Shown piece by piece: positions 24,372 to 38,048 of a stretch of 64,000 nucleotides of DNA. This DNA comes from Cloeon dipterum (lineage: Eukaryota; Arthropoda; Insecta; Ephemeroptera; Baetidae): the NCBI RefSeq assembly GCF_949628265.1, contig NC_088788.1, positions 23,732,335 through 23,796,334 of the forward strand. The letters run 5' to 3'. The notes beneath the pieces were generated by a model. That model was not told the origin of the DNA, searched no databases, and was given only the letters and a program-made list of their open reading frames with translations. Position 1 is the stretch's first letter. Every line of letters starts with the position of its first letter. Position numbers and translations under genes: made by a program.

Positions 24372-27300
24372 ATGGAGGAATGCGACAGCCCGCGTCCGAG
24401 ACTTTTACGTGCTCCTGTTTTTCCACCTCCAGGCCTCGATGCCCTCTACAATCTGTGCAGAAGGGTGTACCCTGACCAGCCTAATCCCCTGCAGGTCAAT
24501 TCAGTCGTTAAATATTGGTAAGTATCAGCACACAGTTTAATTTTACGGCTGTCCTATGAGGCACTCGAATGTCTGGTTATTTTTATGCATGTTCGAGAGC
24601 TGCGGTAAAATGTATTTTTGCGCTTCTCTTTTGCTTGGAAAAGCGTTACATAAATCGATTTTATTTCTCTTGAGGTCAAGCTTTATTACGTACGACGAAC
24701 ACAACTTGATAGAAAAGTTAGACACGAAACACAAGCATGAAAATATGGTTCAGAAGAAATGTTTGGTAAATAAATGTGTGAAGTTTTAGGTTAAGTTGAA
24801 AGCTATTGACCTTACCTGTAAATTGAACATTAGGGATGTTATTATTAAGGATTTTTTTTATTATATTTAGAAAATACAATTCCAAGCACACCTATATCTT
24901 GAAACTTTAATTCTGTGGTAAGATGTGCGTCAGCTAAGCCTATTGATATTGGGTAACAACTACTATTGCTTAGATCTTAGATAGCTTAAAGGATTTTATT
25001 TTGGCGAAAAAGTATATTGTTTAATCAAATCGAATGAATTTTTTACGTATTTTTTCACGTTTTTTGACATAACAAAAATTTTTGACCAAGGAAGTATCTG
25101 AAATTTGATGGTCTCGTATTATTTAATTAAAATTTTCTAATGCGATAATTTAATCGTTTAATTAAGTTGGGCGTTATTTTGCGGATTGTTCATTTGTATA
25201 TTCAGTCTCTCGCGGTTGTTTTACTAAGTGCGATCATTCATTTCATTGACTGCCTTAAGCAAAAGTATGCATCATATATATTCCAGTCGAAAAACACTTG
25301 TTGCGCTCTCGCTCTTCATTGATTCCCATGCTAGTGTGATATGAACGCGCGTGGGAATTTTCCTCTGTCGATCTCTGAGGGGGTCTCTCTCGATATTAAA
25401 GCCGTAAGCCGTTTCGCATTTAAAAACTTGTATAAATCAAAATGCAGATGATGACAGCCAAGCGCGAGTGAGTCACTGCGTGCGTCAAAACGCGTAAAAA
25501 ATTGGCGAATACATATTTTGACGATTTTAGCACTATAATACTTAACTGTTTATTTTGACAAGGACTACGAAATATTTTTTGCTTTTGAATCGGATTTGTG
25601 TCGTTAACATCAAGAATAATATTAATAGAAAAACGTCAATAAGCAAAAAAATTCGGGGCGGGCGACAGGCACGTGGCTGAAATTTAACAGGCGGATGTGT
25701 CTGGATAGAAATAGAAATAACGTGTTTAGGAATTTCTTATGGGGCTGTCTGCGTCTGAAGGGTGCAGCTTGTAAATGCGGTCGCTAGTGCTTGACAGTTT
25801 TGGTTGGAGAACGTTTTGCAAAATGTAAAGAGATTCATGAAATTTGTCAAAATGTCAAACAAAATCGGTTTTAAATTTAACAACTAGTTTAAAAATCAAA
25901 GTTAATTAATATTTTTCAAAGAACGCTCGTCATTTGTTTAAAATAGGCATATAAGCTTTGAGGTAGTAGGGAAAATCGGGAGTGTTTCTAAAACAAGCGC
26001 AAGAAAAAAACGCAAAAAACATTTTTTGCAATTCAGTGGGCATATTTTGCAAAAATGCGGGTTTTTGCGAACCCTGTGTGAGTTCCTCTATGTGTCCAAT
26101 AATTTTTGGTCTAGGCAAGTCAAGGCTAGATCTGTAAAACACCAACAAACCTCAAGCTCCAAAGAATATTCAAAATGACCGTGAATAAGGTGAATTAGTT
26201 AATTTCCTAAACATTTTACTCATCTGATAAGCTGATTTTTTTAAAGTATAGGGCCACAGCAACCATTTCTTTACACACCATTATTTTGAATGAAATTTTC
26301 TTCCAATTATATGATAGGTCATAGTTGCAGCAATGCTTTTTTTCAATTCCAGGCTTGGAGGTCCAGATCCCCTTGACTACATTAGCATGTACGCTAATCC
26401 TGGACAAGTGGATCAGGGAATTCCACCCCACTGGCATTACATAACGTAAGATAAACTATCTCATTGTGTTTCATCACTTGTGCGTAACTGCTTGACCCCT
26501 CTTAGTTTTGGCCTCTCCGATCTTCACGGCGATGGTCGCGTCCACAATTTATCTGACGGGGATGAACCCAGCGGCTTTGGTTTTGAACTCACTTTCAGGC
26601 TGAAAAGGGAAATCGAAGAAATTACCCCTCCAACTTGGCCTGCCACCCTTCTTCAGGCTCTCGCTAAATATGTTTTTCAATCACGTAAGGTGCTTCCAAA
26701 AAGGAATTTCTATATCTTATTCGGGTTATTTTAATTTCAGAAAACACTCTGTGTGCTGGTGATCATGTCTCCTGGCATACGCCTTTAGATGGAGGTGAAT
26801 CAAGATTGCAGCACTTGCTTATGGCACCTGATCCACAGCTCGGCCAGCTAAGATCGCCAACTGGATTGATCTCGTTTGTTCAGGTATGCTAAAAAAAATT
26901 TATTAAATAATAAATTTAATATAATATTATATTTCAATTAAATGCGTGCCTTTGTTATTCTCTATAATCGTCTGCATTTAATAATGATATATTATTTTTT
27001 TAATGAGTTGATTTTTGAATAGAATAAGGGGCTGAAGCGATCACTGTGCATCTCTGAAGATCTAAAGTGTGATATTATACTTTGCGCGCAGTTAAAAAAC
27101 CTCAATAGCTTTTGTTATGATAACAACATTCATAATGAATGCTTTTCCTGTGTAAGTGGGTAATATGACGCCATATTTGTTTACAGATAAATTAAAGTGT
27201 TTCTATAAGTAAATATATTAAACTTTTATTGATTCATGGTTAGAGGGGTTTAAGGAAAACAAATGATGCAAAATAAACATGACTATGACTTCACAGATGA

Positions 27301-29389
27301 CGCATCCTGTACTGTAAGGCTTATCCTTTTATGAACACATATACATCATTTTTGTCCTCTCGCAGCCTTGTATAATTTAAAAACAACTCGTTAGTGTTGT
27401 GAACCATTTTAACTAACTGGATAAATTATATTTTGTTTATCAGATTGTTGGTATCTGTGCTGAAGAGTTGAGAATTGCTCAGCATTGGAATGGGCCAGGT
27501 GTGATCGACATTCTGAGGAGATTGCCGTGGTAAGATAAAAGATAAGATCTAGATGTCCATTCCTAATCTATTTATTCCATTAAAAATTGTTTGTCGGTGC
27601 AATAATGAACTCATTTTCATAGTGCAGGCGGTCCTTGGCTGGTGACAGACATGAGGAGAGGAGAAAGCATGCTGGAACTTGATCCATCCGTCGCGGAAGA
27701 AGTTTCAAAGGGAATCAACAACGATGGATCAAATTTGAGTGGAGTTAGCGCCAGATGTTCGTGGTCGGAAAAATTGAATCCAGCCTACATTGTATGTGAT
27801 TGATTGTAATAAAAGTGATCACGTGATAACTAATTCTATGCAGGATGAAAATGAAAGCCCTGAGAGAGCAACTTTAACAGAAGATGACAGCGAAAAAATA
27901 AGGAATGCCCTTCGAAAAGGTTTATTGCAAACAAGAGCGTGCATCACACCAAACAGAAATGAAAGAAACGAAGATCTAAGCTCGTAAGTTGGCTGTTTGA
28001 GAGCCAAATTACTGGAGGGTTTAATTTTTTATTTAATCTCCAGGAGCTTTAACGCTGAAGATGGCAACGACGCAGCAGATATGGATAGCATTAGAATACT
28101 CAAGTCCTTGCATTTAATCTTCAACAGGGAGGCAGGAAGCTTATTGCCCCTAGCAATTAGGTACAAAAATGGTTGAAACTCTTGATGATTTTTCAGCACT
28201 AATTTTAAGCTAACATGATTAATAATCATATAATAAAGTTATTGGTCCTCCCTGCTATTATTGGCTCTAGGCTCACTTTTATGAAGTGATTATTTGCCTT
28301 TATTGGCAGCTTTTGAAGCTGCTCACTACCAGCAATATAACAGCATCCCTAGTCGGAAACTTCTGCTGTGAACTATGCTATGAAAAAGCTTTCATTCAAC
28401 AAGTTAATCATCTTTACATTTACAACCAAACGCTTGTTTTGTTTGGTATGTTCTTAATTTTATATAGCGCGATTCAACTCTCAGCAAATCAAATATTTAT
28501 TGCATTTGTTAGAGTGCATATTATCAAATCAGAGCGGAATGGCCAGAAATAGAAGATGACGTTTTCTCTAGGTGCATTACATGTTGACCCTTTTCGCTTG
28601 TATTCTTTAGCCCAGTACACTCAAGCGTAGCAGATGATAACATCGTGAAGACTCATAATAACTGTCTTTGTTATTAACAAAAAAATAGCTGTACTTGCCA
28701 GATTAGATAGTTGTTTCCAAGGGATTAGATTTGAGTTGTTGCCTCTGCATGTCTTTTAACTTTAAACCAAGATACCTTTATCTATTACATAAATCAAAAA
28801 TGATTTAAGTATTATGTTCCTGCTTGGCATTTTCAGGGGTAGAGTGTCACACGGCAGGCACTTCACATTCAAGAGCGTTTTGAACAACTCTGCAATAACC
28901 CTTGTGTCCCCCTCGGTTACTGGCACCTTTGTTGACCCCGAAAATCCCTATGCTGCTCAACGCACTTGGCTCCAAATGCTGGTGCCGCCTGAAATGGAGA
29001 ATGACATGGCAGAGAGCCTTGAAGAGCTCAGCAACGCTGAAAATGTAAGGGCCTCGTTTAGATAACGACTGTTTTAATAGCGGAAAAGTACCTAAACGTT
29101 AACAAATGGCTTCATTCTAATTTATTACAAATGACTATAGCCTTGAGTTCAATTAAAAAATCTGAAATCAACACATTTTCTTTACAAGCAGCACAGCTCT
29201 GATTATTAATAGTTTCCAGATTTTCAATTTAAACCTCCAACCCAGTGCTGTATAAAGTTCATATTAGTTTTTCATGACAAATGACCGTCAATATTCAACT
29301 TCTTAATTAATTATTTTTTCTAGATGATTCTTCCTAAAACCTTCAAGTGGCCTGAACAAAGACTGACCATCACCATTGTGCCTGATTGA
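24372..29389 (+). CDS. Sufu: Suppressor of fused homologue
   Basis: Negative regulator of Hedgehog signalling that binds Ci/GLI transcription factors and holds them in the cytoplasm. Exons 24372-24517, 26353-26445, 26506-26684, 26741-26883, 27444-27529, 27623-27791, 27844-27983, 28044-28160, 28837-29044 and 29324-29389 total 448 aa (fly about 468, human 484). The N-terminal domain shows FPPPGLDALY, a DYISMYANPG segment, HWHYITFGLSDLHGDGR and the GDHVSWHTPLDGGESR block. GGPWLVTDMRRGE ends the N-lobe. The C-lobe has GRVSHGRHFTFKS and ends WPEQRLTITIVP. An acidic, Ser-rich linker in the 27844-28160 exons corresponds to the variable loop between the lobes. Intron 1 is 1.8 kb. Polyadenylation signal AATAAA at 29492-29497. 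Confidence 0.96.
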
Positions 29390-30410
29390 GATTATCAATT
29401 TTCAAGTGCAACCCTATTCCTCTGCTTCATGCAAAGCCAATACTTAACCTCATTGAAAGGCTTTATATTGATACATTTTGCAATTAAAAGCAATAAATAA
29501 AAATTTGTGTATTCATAAACAGCCAATCTGCATGAAACCTTGATGGGCAGCTATTACAATTAAAACTATAATAGGTATATTATTTGAGCTGTGTGATCGT
29601 GCCTTATGTGCAGCCACTCATGGTTGGCCTGATTTAATCTAATATCTTTTTATCACGTTGGTAATTTTAATTGAAGTTAGCAACAGTTCCAGTCTTCCCC
29701 ACTTGCAAAAAGGAGTAAAGTTGCTCTCTTGAACAAATTTTTTAGGAATCCCTTTTTTCAGACAAGAATAGTTAGGAAAAAAGTATTGTAATATTTAACT
29801 TATGCTTATATAAAACTAAATTAATATTTTATATTATGGCGATGTTTGATCAAATATATGCGGAAAAATAAAATACAGCTGGAAACATTATTTCCACTTT
29901 TTTCTTTCTAGCCCATCTAAAAAATAGTCAATATTTGGCAAGACCACAGATTATTTTTCCCAGCCATTCTGCTTTCTCATTATTGCGGTCCTTGAAATTC
30001 CTAAAATAAGTACTGTATTCCTTTGGCAGCATTGTATCAAAGTCGTCAGTACTTGTGCGTCGTTATGCACGCTTGATAGTCATTCAAACGTTGAGAAAGT
30101 TTAAGGTATACAGGGACTGCTCCACGACGCCTCTTGTTGCCAGAGAGGCGATGACGACACGTTTTTAATTTATTACATTTACCAAATAAAAATACACTGA
30201 TGAAACCTTGACTTTGACGCTTCTCTTGATGTACAGAAGCAATATATTTTGTTAATATGTTGAGCAAACAATTTTATATTTCATGCAATAAATAAATAGG
30301 CTCACGCACACATTGGCCGCATTGGCCCCTCAATTAATGTGTTGACAGAGCGGCAGATAAAATAGCCCAGGAGTGGTGGTGCGCGTGTCCACTCGACCTG
30401 CACACAGACA
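29390..30410. other. spacer Sufu / SLC26
   Basis: About 1 kb, with the Sufu 3' end at its left. The right end (30330-30410) is GC-richer and probably carries the SLC26 promoter. No gene is recognised. Confidence 0.4.
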
Positions 30411-30532
30411 CACATTATTTTCTGGCCAGTCGCGTTACTCACAAGACCATTCTTTCCTTGATTGATGTCCCAGCAGTTGTGGGGACGGGGAACGTTACCA
30501 CAGGAAATTTATCAGGTCTTTTAGATCAATTG
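30411..30532 (+). other. non-coding 5' exon of SLC26 gene with upstream ORF
   Basis: GC-richer segment ending in a strong donor, TTG followed by GTGAGT at 30533. The next acceptor, ATTTCAG, is at 32021-32027, just before the exon with the main start codon. The ATG at 30465 opens a 19-codon upstream ORF ending in TAG inside this exon. The 5' end of the exon is a guess. Confidence 0.4.
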
Positions 30533-30911
30533 GTGAGTACCTGCTTTTCTTTATTCTTGCAAAAATTAAGTCACCTTCATATATGCGCTGTAAATTTATA
30601 TTATCCCTATCAGTAATTCTTAATAACATGAATAACTCTAACTAGAAAACAGTATTTTGAACACTTCGATTACTCTTTTCATTTCTCTAACTTTTTTCAA
30701 AGTTTGAATCTTTTTTCTATAAATTTTTGGATACATATATCCGATTTCAATTAATACTTTGGTCTCCTCCATAATTTGTTACTTTACAATATATACATTG
30801 GCTTTTGCTTCATTTCATTTAATCCTATAGCTATGCAACTTCCTTACGCAAGGTATATGGTGTGATCGCTCGTTTCATACCTATGGAGAACTCACTCTTT
30901 TTGAACAACTC

Positions 30912-30969
30912 ACACTTCTCGGTAGAATAGGCCATTTACATTGATTGTTCCCATCAGACCGAGAAGTGT
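30912..30969 (+). repeat. short inverted repeat (hairpin) in SLC26 intron 1
   Basis: ACACTTCTCGGT at 30912-30923 is perfectly complementary to ACCGAGAAGTGT at 30958-30969, with a 34-base loop that can add a few more pairs. Weaker complementarity continues outside (GCTCG near 30870, CGAGC near 30975). It could be a microRNA-type hairpin or a degenerate inverted-repeat element; no known microRNA was recognised. Confidence 0.4.
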
Positions 30970-32051
30970 AAAGCGAGCGGAAATTGTGACTCTACCATTG
31001 ATACTAAAACGTGTTAAATACTGCAGATTTTTATTTAGTGTGAATGGCTTTGTTTATAGAACTTCCCCCAAAACAGAAGCTAACTAACAAAAGTGAATGG
31101 CTGATTGAGAATAAAGCATTTTAATTAATCCCCTTACAAAACTTATCAACCCTATGTAATTCCTCTATGTATCCTTACTTTTAATAATGAGAATAACGAG
31201 AATAGAGTCACATGATAACACTTTGAAAACAAATTATTATAGAATCGTTCGGTATTATTTAGTTTATTAAATTTTCCCAAAATACAGTTAATGAGAATTA
31301 AATGATTTTCATTAAATCATATTTTTAAATACTTATAAGAGAGTTCTACGCATTTTTACATGTGCATGTTTTGGTATTCCTCATAAATCACAGGTTTGGT
31401 TTTAGCGATTAAAATACAGCGCGTATTATATATAGAATGGGATTTTTTTATTTCCTCTCTGATCCCATTAAAAACATATTTTCGATCTTGTTTTTTCTGC
31501 TGGACAGGAAAAAAACTAGGTTTCCGTTTGTCGGTTTCCATTTCTTGTCTTGAAATATATTATGCTCTAGCTAAAAACTCTTGCACGTGTTTGTGCAATA
31601 TATTAAGCATTAACGTATTGCTTTTCAATTGCTTTTAAGTTACTGGGTCAAATGAAAAAAATATCAAAATTTATATCGAAAATTCCTAAGAAATTAAAAG
31701 GTAAAATTAGTACTCTATTATTAACTCTAAATTAGTATCGGAGTTTCTTAATTTTGTTTGATATTTTTTTACTATTTTAAGTACTTCTCGTATTTGCTGA
31801 CAAATATAAACTGATTTACACGTACAAGCCTAATACATAATGAATATAATAATTTGCTTTGCTTAATGAAATTCAAAATTAATACCATCTAGTGCTAACG
31901 ACGCTCACCATAACTCTAATTGCGGTTGGGTTTTGAAAAAGCTACTCAAGTCCGAGCAAGTGTATGGGGGCAGCACAACCGCACTTATACCTCTGTCATA
32001 TTCATTTAAAACCACAATTAATTTCAGCTTTGAAGGAGTTTGGAGCGCTCC

Positions 32052-35000
32052 ATGAAGTCATCCACAGGTGAAAGGGTTCCGCACATTAGTGTTACTGTCG
32101 AGAGACAAGTGCACTCACAAGAATCTTTCCACGATGCGGCTGAATATGAAAAACCTAATGATGAAGGTAAAGTATAGATTTTACTCCATTAACTTTAATT
32201 TGTTAAGCGAAATAATGCAGGGATCATACAAACATTAAAGAATAAGTGTCGACATGTCGATGGAAAGCGAATGCTCCTCTCAACATTTCCCATCGCAGAT
32301 TGGCTTTCCAGGTACAGCTTCCGGCAAGACTTGCCCTGCGATGTGATTGCGGGTTTTACCGCTGCGATAATGCAAATTCCGCAAGGTACGTGAGCAGCCA
32401 ATACTAATAATATTCTACAAGCATAAAGACGCAGCTCTGCAACTGTGCAAAGTGCGGCCGATAAACACAATTATACTTTTAAAATGTTTTTAGCTACTGT
32501 CAAAAGGAATAATAATTATAATGGATTCATCGGCGTTATTTTCTAACTAGTAAAACATGTTTTTAATGCTCTAATTACGTTTGCAGGATTGGCATACGCA
32601 CTCCTTGCAAATAACCCCGCTATCATTGGCATCTACATGGCAGTTTTCCCTGTTATCCCATACATTTTATTTGGGACCTCTCGACACACGTCTATGGGTA
32701 TTATCTCTTTTTTGTCCACTAGTTTCCATTGATTTCGTTTGTTGTAGGAACATTTGCTGTAATGTCTCTAATTGTTGGGAGAGCGGTCGACGAATATTCA
32801 AACAACACCTCATTCACCTTCCCAAAGATTGATGAAAACGGTATTGCGACTGTCGTAACATATATGCCGGAAGAAGTCAGTGCTAACATTTCACTTTTAG
32901 TAGCAATGTGGCTGGTAATTATAGCTCTTTCAAATTTCTTCCCATGACAGTTTTGACTTTAATGAGAAAAGTAATCAAAATCACATTTCAGATATTGATG
33001 TATCTGTTACGGGCGGGCAGTTTGTGCGCACTTCTCTCTGATGTATTGGTAAACAGTTTCACTTGCGGCGCAGGCATTCACATTTTTACTTCACAAATAA
33101 AATCGATCCTTGGCGTGACAACAACTAGATATAGCGGCCCATTCCAATTAGTGAAGGTATGACCTCATTGAAAGTATTAGAAAAACAAAATTTTGTTTAT
33201 TAACTAACTATGCCCATGACCAGACCTACTCGGAGATAATGCAAAAACTGACGGACAGCCTCAACGACACAGATGCGCAAATCACAATCGTCGCCTCTAT
33301 GACGATTGCCAGCGTTTGCATTACTGCTTCAATTGTCAGCATATACTTTATCAAGGTATGCGCGCGCGTGTGTGAGTGAGATTCGTTCACTGAAAGGCAA
33401 ACAATGCATGTTTATTGCAGCAGGCGCTCGCAAGTGCAAATATTGGTAGCTTTATTGCATGAATTTGCCTTATTTTTAGACCATATATAGAGCGTTACGT
33501 GAGAGAGCTACAAATAATAATAAATTCCGACTCACTTTTCCAGCCTCAATTTGCAAAACTTACAAAAGTGCCATTTCCTTGTGAGCTGATTATTGTGATT
33601 GCTGGAGTTATTTTATCCGGCTCCATGGATTTTGAAGGAAAATATGCACTGCCAGTGGTCGGTACGATTCCGAAAGGGTAATAATTTGATTCACGGGAAG
33701 GGTATAATAATGAAATAATGCTCCAACCCGTAGATTGCCACAACCGGTGTTTCCACAAATAGGTCTTTCATCTGAACTGCTCGGCGTGAGTTTCGTCGCC
33801 GCGGTTGTTTCTTACACGACCGTAATGTCCATGGCTCTGATTTTGGCACGCGGGGAGGACTATCAAGTGGGCGCGAACCAAGAGCTGCTTGCAATGGTAC
33901 ATTTCAAAAATCTATGAGAAACTGCCAACTAAAACAAGCTGTTAAAACTATCATGGTAAATCACAGGATTATCTCTAACTCGCAAAACTTTCTAGGGTCT
34001 GGGAAACGTCGTCGGTTCTTGCTTCTCGTGCATACCGTTTGCAGCTTCCTTGAGCAGAAGCATTGTTTCCAAGAACGTGGGCGGAAAAACTCAACTGACC
34101 AATCTTACGTCGCTTATTATCATAGTGTTTATCCTACTCTGGGTGGCTGACTTTTTCGAGCCTCTGCCGCGGGTGAGACTTTGTGTTAATATCATAGTTT
34201 TATCTTTCTACAAAAATGTTTCAGGCGGTTTTGGCAAGCATCATCGTAGTGGCCCTCCGATCCATTTTGCTACAAATTATGGATTTGCCCTCGTTCTGGC
34301 GCCTTTCGAGAGCAGATGGCATTCTTTGGGTTACAGTTTTCCTCTCGGTTGTACTGATCGACATTGACTACGGTCTACTCATCGGATTTGTTTTGTCAGC
34401 ATTGAGAGTTTTCATGCAGGTATTGCGTCCACTTCAGCCATATGTTACTTTTTTAATTTACTTTGAAATAGGGTTTGAAAGCATATGCCTGCTTGCTTGG
34501 GAACGTTCACGGCACTGATCTCTACCTGGACATTCAAAGATACAAGGCTGTGAGTTGAATATTTTTAGATTTAGTCTCCAGCAGTAAAATTATAATTTTT
34601 ACAGGCTTTCGAAATCCCTGGCTTCAAAATTGTGCACTACAGCGGCTCTTTGAATTTCGCCACGCGGCAACGCTTGCACGAAATAATCACGAATTTGACT
34701 GGTGTGAATCCCCAAGATCAACTTCGCAGACGTAACAAAAATAAGATGGTGAGCTTGCAATCATAGGGTGGGATAACCAATAATGAAAAATTGCAGCTGC
34801 AGAAGCGAGGGGAAACGGACTTAACGGGAGCAGACAACTTTGGATTTGAAAATTGCCATGGTGAAAATGACAGGCCAAATTGTTTTAGAAAAGTAAGTCA
34901 AATGCTTTTGGTAGCTTTCGAAATAAAATTTCGATATTTAGGTGGAAGTAATCATTTTAGACGTGAGTGGAGTGAGCACCATTGATCCGTCATCCGCACA

Positions 35001-35232
35001 ACAGTTAAGCGCTATTAGAGACGAGTACCATGATATTGACATTAAGTTCCTAATTGTTGGTTGCACCGGTATGAAAAAATTTAGCTAATAATCACATTGA
35101 GAACTTTAAATTTCTTATACAGCGCCCGTTTACGAGGTACTGAGAAAATGCGATCTACTGGTTGGGGAGAACGCTCTCAAAGTATACCCATCAGTGCATG
35201 ATGCTGTGCAAATTTACCTCCACCAAGAATAG
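32052..35232 (+). CDS. SLC26-family anion exchanger (prestin/pendrin/sulfate transporter type)
   Basis: Multipass plasma-membrane exchanger of sulfate, chloride, bicarbonate or oxalate; the substrate cannot be told from sequence. Exons 32052-32166, 32299-32385, 32587-32697, 32748-32914, 32992-33156, 33224-33355, 33544-33677, 33734-33896, 33996-34172, 34225-34419, 34472-34549, 34605-34748, 34797-34892, 34942-35068 and 35123-35232 give 666 aa. The sulfate-transporter signature region reads DVIAGFTAAIMQIPQGLAYA, and FGTSRHTSMGTFAVMSL follows. SRSIVSKNVGGKTQ and ADFFEPLP are further family landmarks. A C-terminal STAS domain starts near residue 483, with a Lys/Arg-rich intervening loop and then VIILDVSGVSTID. 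Placed downstream of a separate non-coding exon. Converges with the acyl-CoA dehydrogenase, with only about 300 bases between the stops. Confidence 0.93.
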
Positions 35233-35537
35233 GGGAGCAGCATTAAAATGCTGTTAATTAGTTTCTGAAAGAGATTTACTGTCAGCTCATTATAGCTGCA
35301 TTTAAATAGGGTTAGTCGTCATAAATATTTAGAGTATGATTGAAATGTTTTGATTTATTTTCACAAAAAAGTAAAGATGACAACAAAAATAACGGTATTT
35401 CATTTCTTCTAAAAAAACGAATTTCACAGCAGCAAAAATTATCATATATTTTAAAAGTGTGATTAAAATGGCACTTCTGGTGCTAGAAAGCTTTAAAATT
35501 AGGTACCTGGTGAGTTAGATGTGCAAATTGACAAGTC
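35233..35537. other. convergent 3' spacer SLC26 / acyl-CoA dehydrogenase
   Basis: About 300 bases holding both 3' UTRs. A minus-strand AATAAA at 35354-35359 suits the dehydrogenase. Transcripts from the two strands are likely to overlap or nearly touch here. Confidence 0.45.
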
Positions 35538-38048
35538 TTAGGAGAACTCCTGCTTGAGCAACTTGGCGATTGTGTTGAGCTGGATGTTCGAGGTGCCTTC
35601 GTAAATGCAGCCAATCTTGCAATCCCTGTAGAACTTCTCTTGGGGCAAGTCCCTAGTGAAGCCTACACCGCCCATCCACTCAACGCACTTAGAAGTTGTC
35701 AATGTTGCTACTTCTGCAAATTATAATTCCACTTCAGGATTATTACGCTTTAAAAATTGCGACAGTTTTAACAGCTTAACCTGGAAACAAGTGATAGTAA
35801 ATCTAATAAGCCAGTGAGAACATTTAAAATTATTTAGCCATGAAATTAATTTTTAGTTTCAGTTAAGAAAATGCCATATCCTGCTTCCTGGAAAAGCTTA
35901 ATGTGTGGATAAAAGAATAAAATCAAGACTGGTTTAAGATTTCGTTCAAAAAGAGACTTTTTGGTAAAGGATCTAAAATAAAAATATTGCTAGAGTACAA
36001 CTATGAAAAATTTGTTTCTAAATTGAATTTTAAAAAGCAAAATTTTGCCACTCTCTTACTACAGACATGTTGAATAGACAATTGCAAATTGCAAAATGTT
36101 AACAACATATTCTTTTATTCGGTACCATTTTCTCATTTGAACACCAATAAAAGTTTTCATGTAGATGTGACAAATAATAATTGTAAATGTGTAAATTTAT
36201 CAAGACTGATAATTGTGAAACTTACGAGAGCTAAACAGCTTTGCCATGGAGGCCTGCTTGACAAAAGGCTCCCCAGCTTCTCGGAGCCTAGCGGCGTTGT
36301 AGACCAGAAGACGAGCTGCCTCGATTTGAGTTGCAATGTCAGCAATTTGATGTTGCATGCCCTATGTTTGGTATAGGCAAATTAAGATCTCCAGCTTGAC
36401 ATTTCAGAATGGGCATGCCTGGAAATCGTAGATTGGCTGTTTGAACTGCTTTCTCTCAAGCGTGTAGGGAATGGTGGCATCAAAACAGCCTTGAGCAAGG
36501 CCGACCATTTGGGCACCAATTCCAATGCGGCCTTCGTTCAGCATTCCAGCAGCGTACCGATAGCCCTTGCCGAATTCGCCCAAAATATTGGACTTTGAAA
36601 CCTTTTCAATGAGCACATAGCTTGTCAGAATCTGCGAAAAACGCTTCAAACTATTGCGCAGTTACCCTAACTCCGTCAAAAATGACCTGACAGGTGCTTG
36701 AAGCTCTGATGCCAAGCTTGTTCTCTTTTCTGCCTATGCTCAGTCCAGGAGTGCCCGCTTCCACAATAAATGTTGTGATACCTCGATAGCCCTAAATGAA
36801 TATTTTTGGTCCCTGACGTTTTATTACTTAAAAAATCTCACGGCAGATGGGTCAGCATTTGCCATGACGAGGAAAATTCCAGCTTGGTCAGCGGTTGAAA
36901 TCCAAACTTTGCTACCATCAATGATGAAGTCGTCGTTGTCTTTCTTTGCGACGGTCTTCATGGCGAAGGCGTCAGATCCTGACCACGGCTCTGACAGGCA
37001 AAATACGCCAACCTGTAAAAAGATCGCTTTTAATAAAAGATATCTATTCACCTGACAACAATATTTACAGTATCTTGGGCAAGTCTTGGCAGGTACTTCT
37101 TTTTCTGCTCCTCGGTCCCCAGTTGCATTATCAGGCTGTTGACCAGGGTGTTCTGAATGTCGCAAACCAGGCTGACAGCAGGGTCAACCTTAGACAGTTC
37201 CTCCACAACCAGGATGCTCGAGAAAAAGGAGGCGCCGGTGCCACCATAGTCAGGAGGAATCTCGATTCCCATTAACTAATTAAACATACAATTAATTAAT
37301 TAAATCCTGAAAGTTTAAGGAAATAAACTAACCCCATTTTCAAAATACATTGGCAAAATGCTTGGATCCAGTTTTTCTTCTTCATCCATTTTCTTGACTA
37401 ATGGTGCGATTTTTTCTTGGGCCAGTTTCCGAACTGATAAGAAAAAAGGATTTTAGGGGGTTATTAAGCTCTTTAAAATAAAATTTTTCATTTGTTGCAT
37501 TCACCCGTGTCTCTCATCATTGTCTCCTCATCTGTGAAGTGTCCCAAAGGCGCCCCAGCATGATGATTCTGTCGAACGCTGATAAATCCTCTTCCTACGC
37601 TTGCTTTCTGCAGGCTTCTTAAATGCTATAATAACATCCACCAAGCATTGCTGATTCAATAAAAAACGTGACATTATTATTATTCTCCTCAATTCTCTTT
37701 AATATTACTGAATAATATTAAACAGCTTTAGAATATTACATATATTATGTAAGTAGAAATTAATAGTAAAATGATTGGTAAATAATAGGCTCTCTTGAAA
37801 AAATCTAAATTGAATAAATTGATTGTTATGTAATAACGAGAGCTGGAAAATTGAGCGTCATAATGGATATAATTATGTATATGATATTGTATTAAGTAAG
37901 TATGTATCTACAAATTAAAAGAAAGGCAATACCGGCAGCATATGTATACATAAATACAGCCAATATACACAATAAATGAACAAAAATAAAGCATTGATGC
38001 CATTAAATTGAAGTTGAAGCATACCTTGAAAACCAGAGACCGGCTCAT
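35538..38048 (-). CDS. ACADSB: short/branched-chain acyl-CoA dehydrogenase, mitochondrial
   Basis: FAD enzyme of isoleucine breakdown and short branched-chain acyl-CoA oxidation, passing electrons to ETF in the mitochondrial matrix. Exons (minus): 38025-38048, 37505-37625, 37333-37433, 37069-37275, 36842-37012, 36687-36791, 36419-36631, 36226-36361, 35538-35713; 417 aa. The N-terminus is rich in Arg and Ser and lacks acids, as in a matrix-targeting peptide. [28 protein letters not shown] and [17 protein letters not shown] are acyl-CoA dehydrogenase signatures. [19 protein letters not shown] is the central helix domain. The catalytic base is the Glu of IYEGTSNIQ, near residue 398. The intron 36362-36418 fits only as a GC-AG intron (donor CAG then GCATGC); with it the frame is continuous (DFQGMQHQIA). 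Confidence 0.93.
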
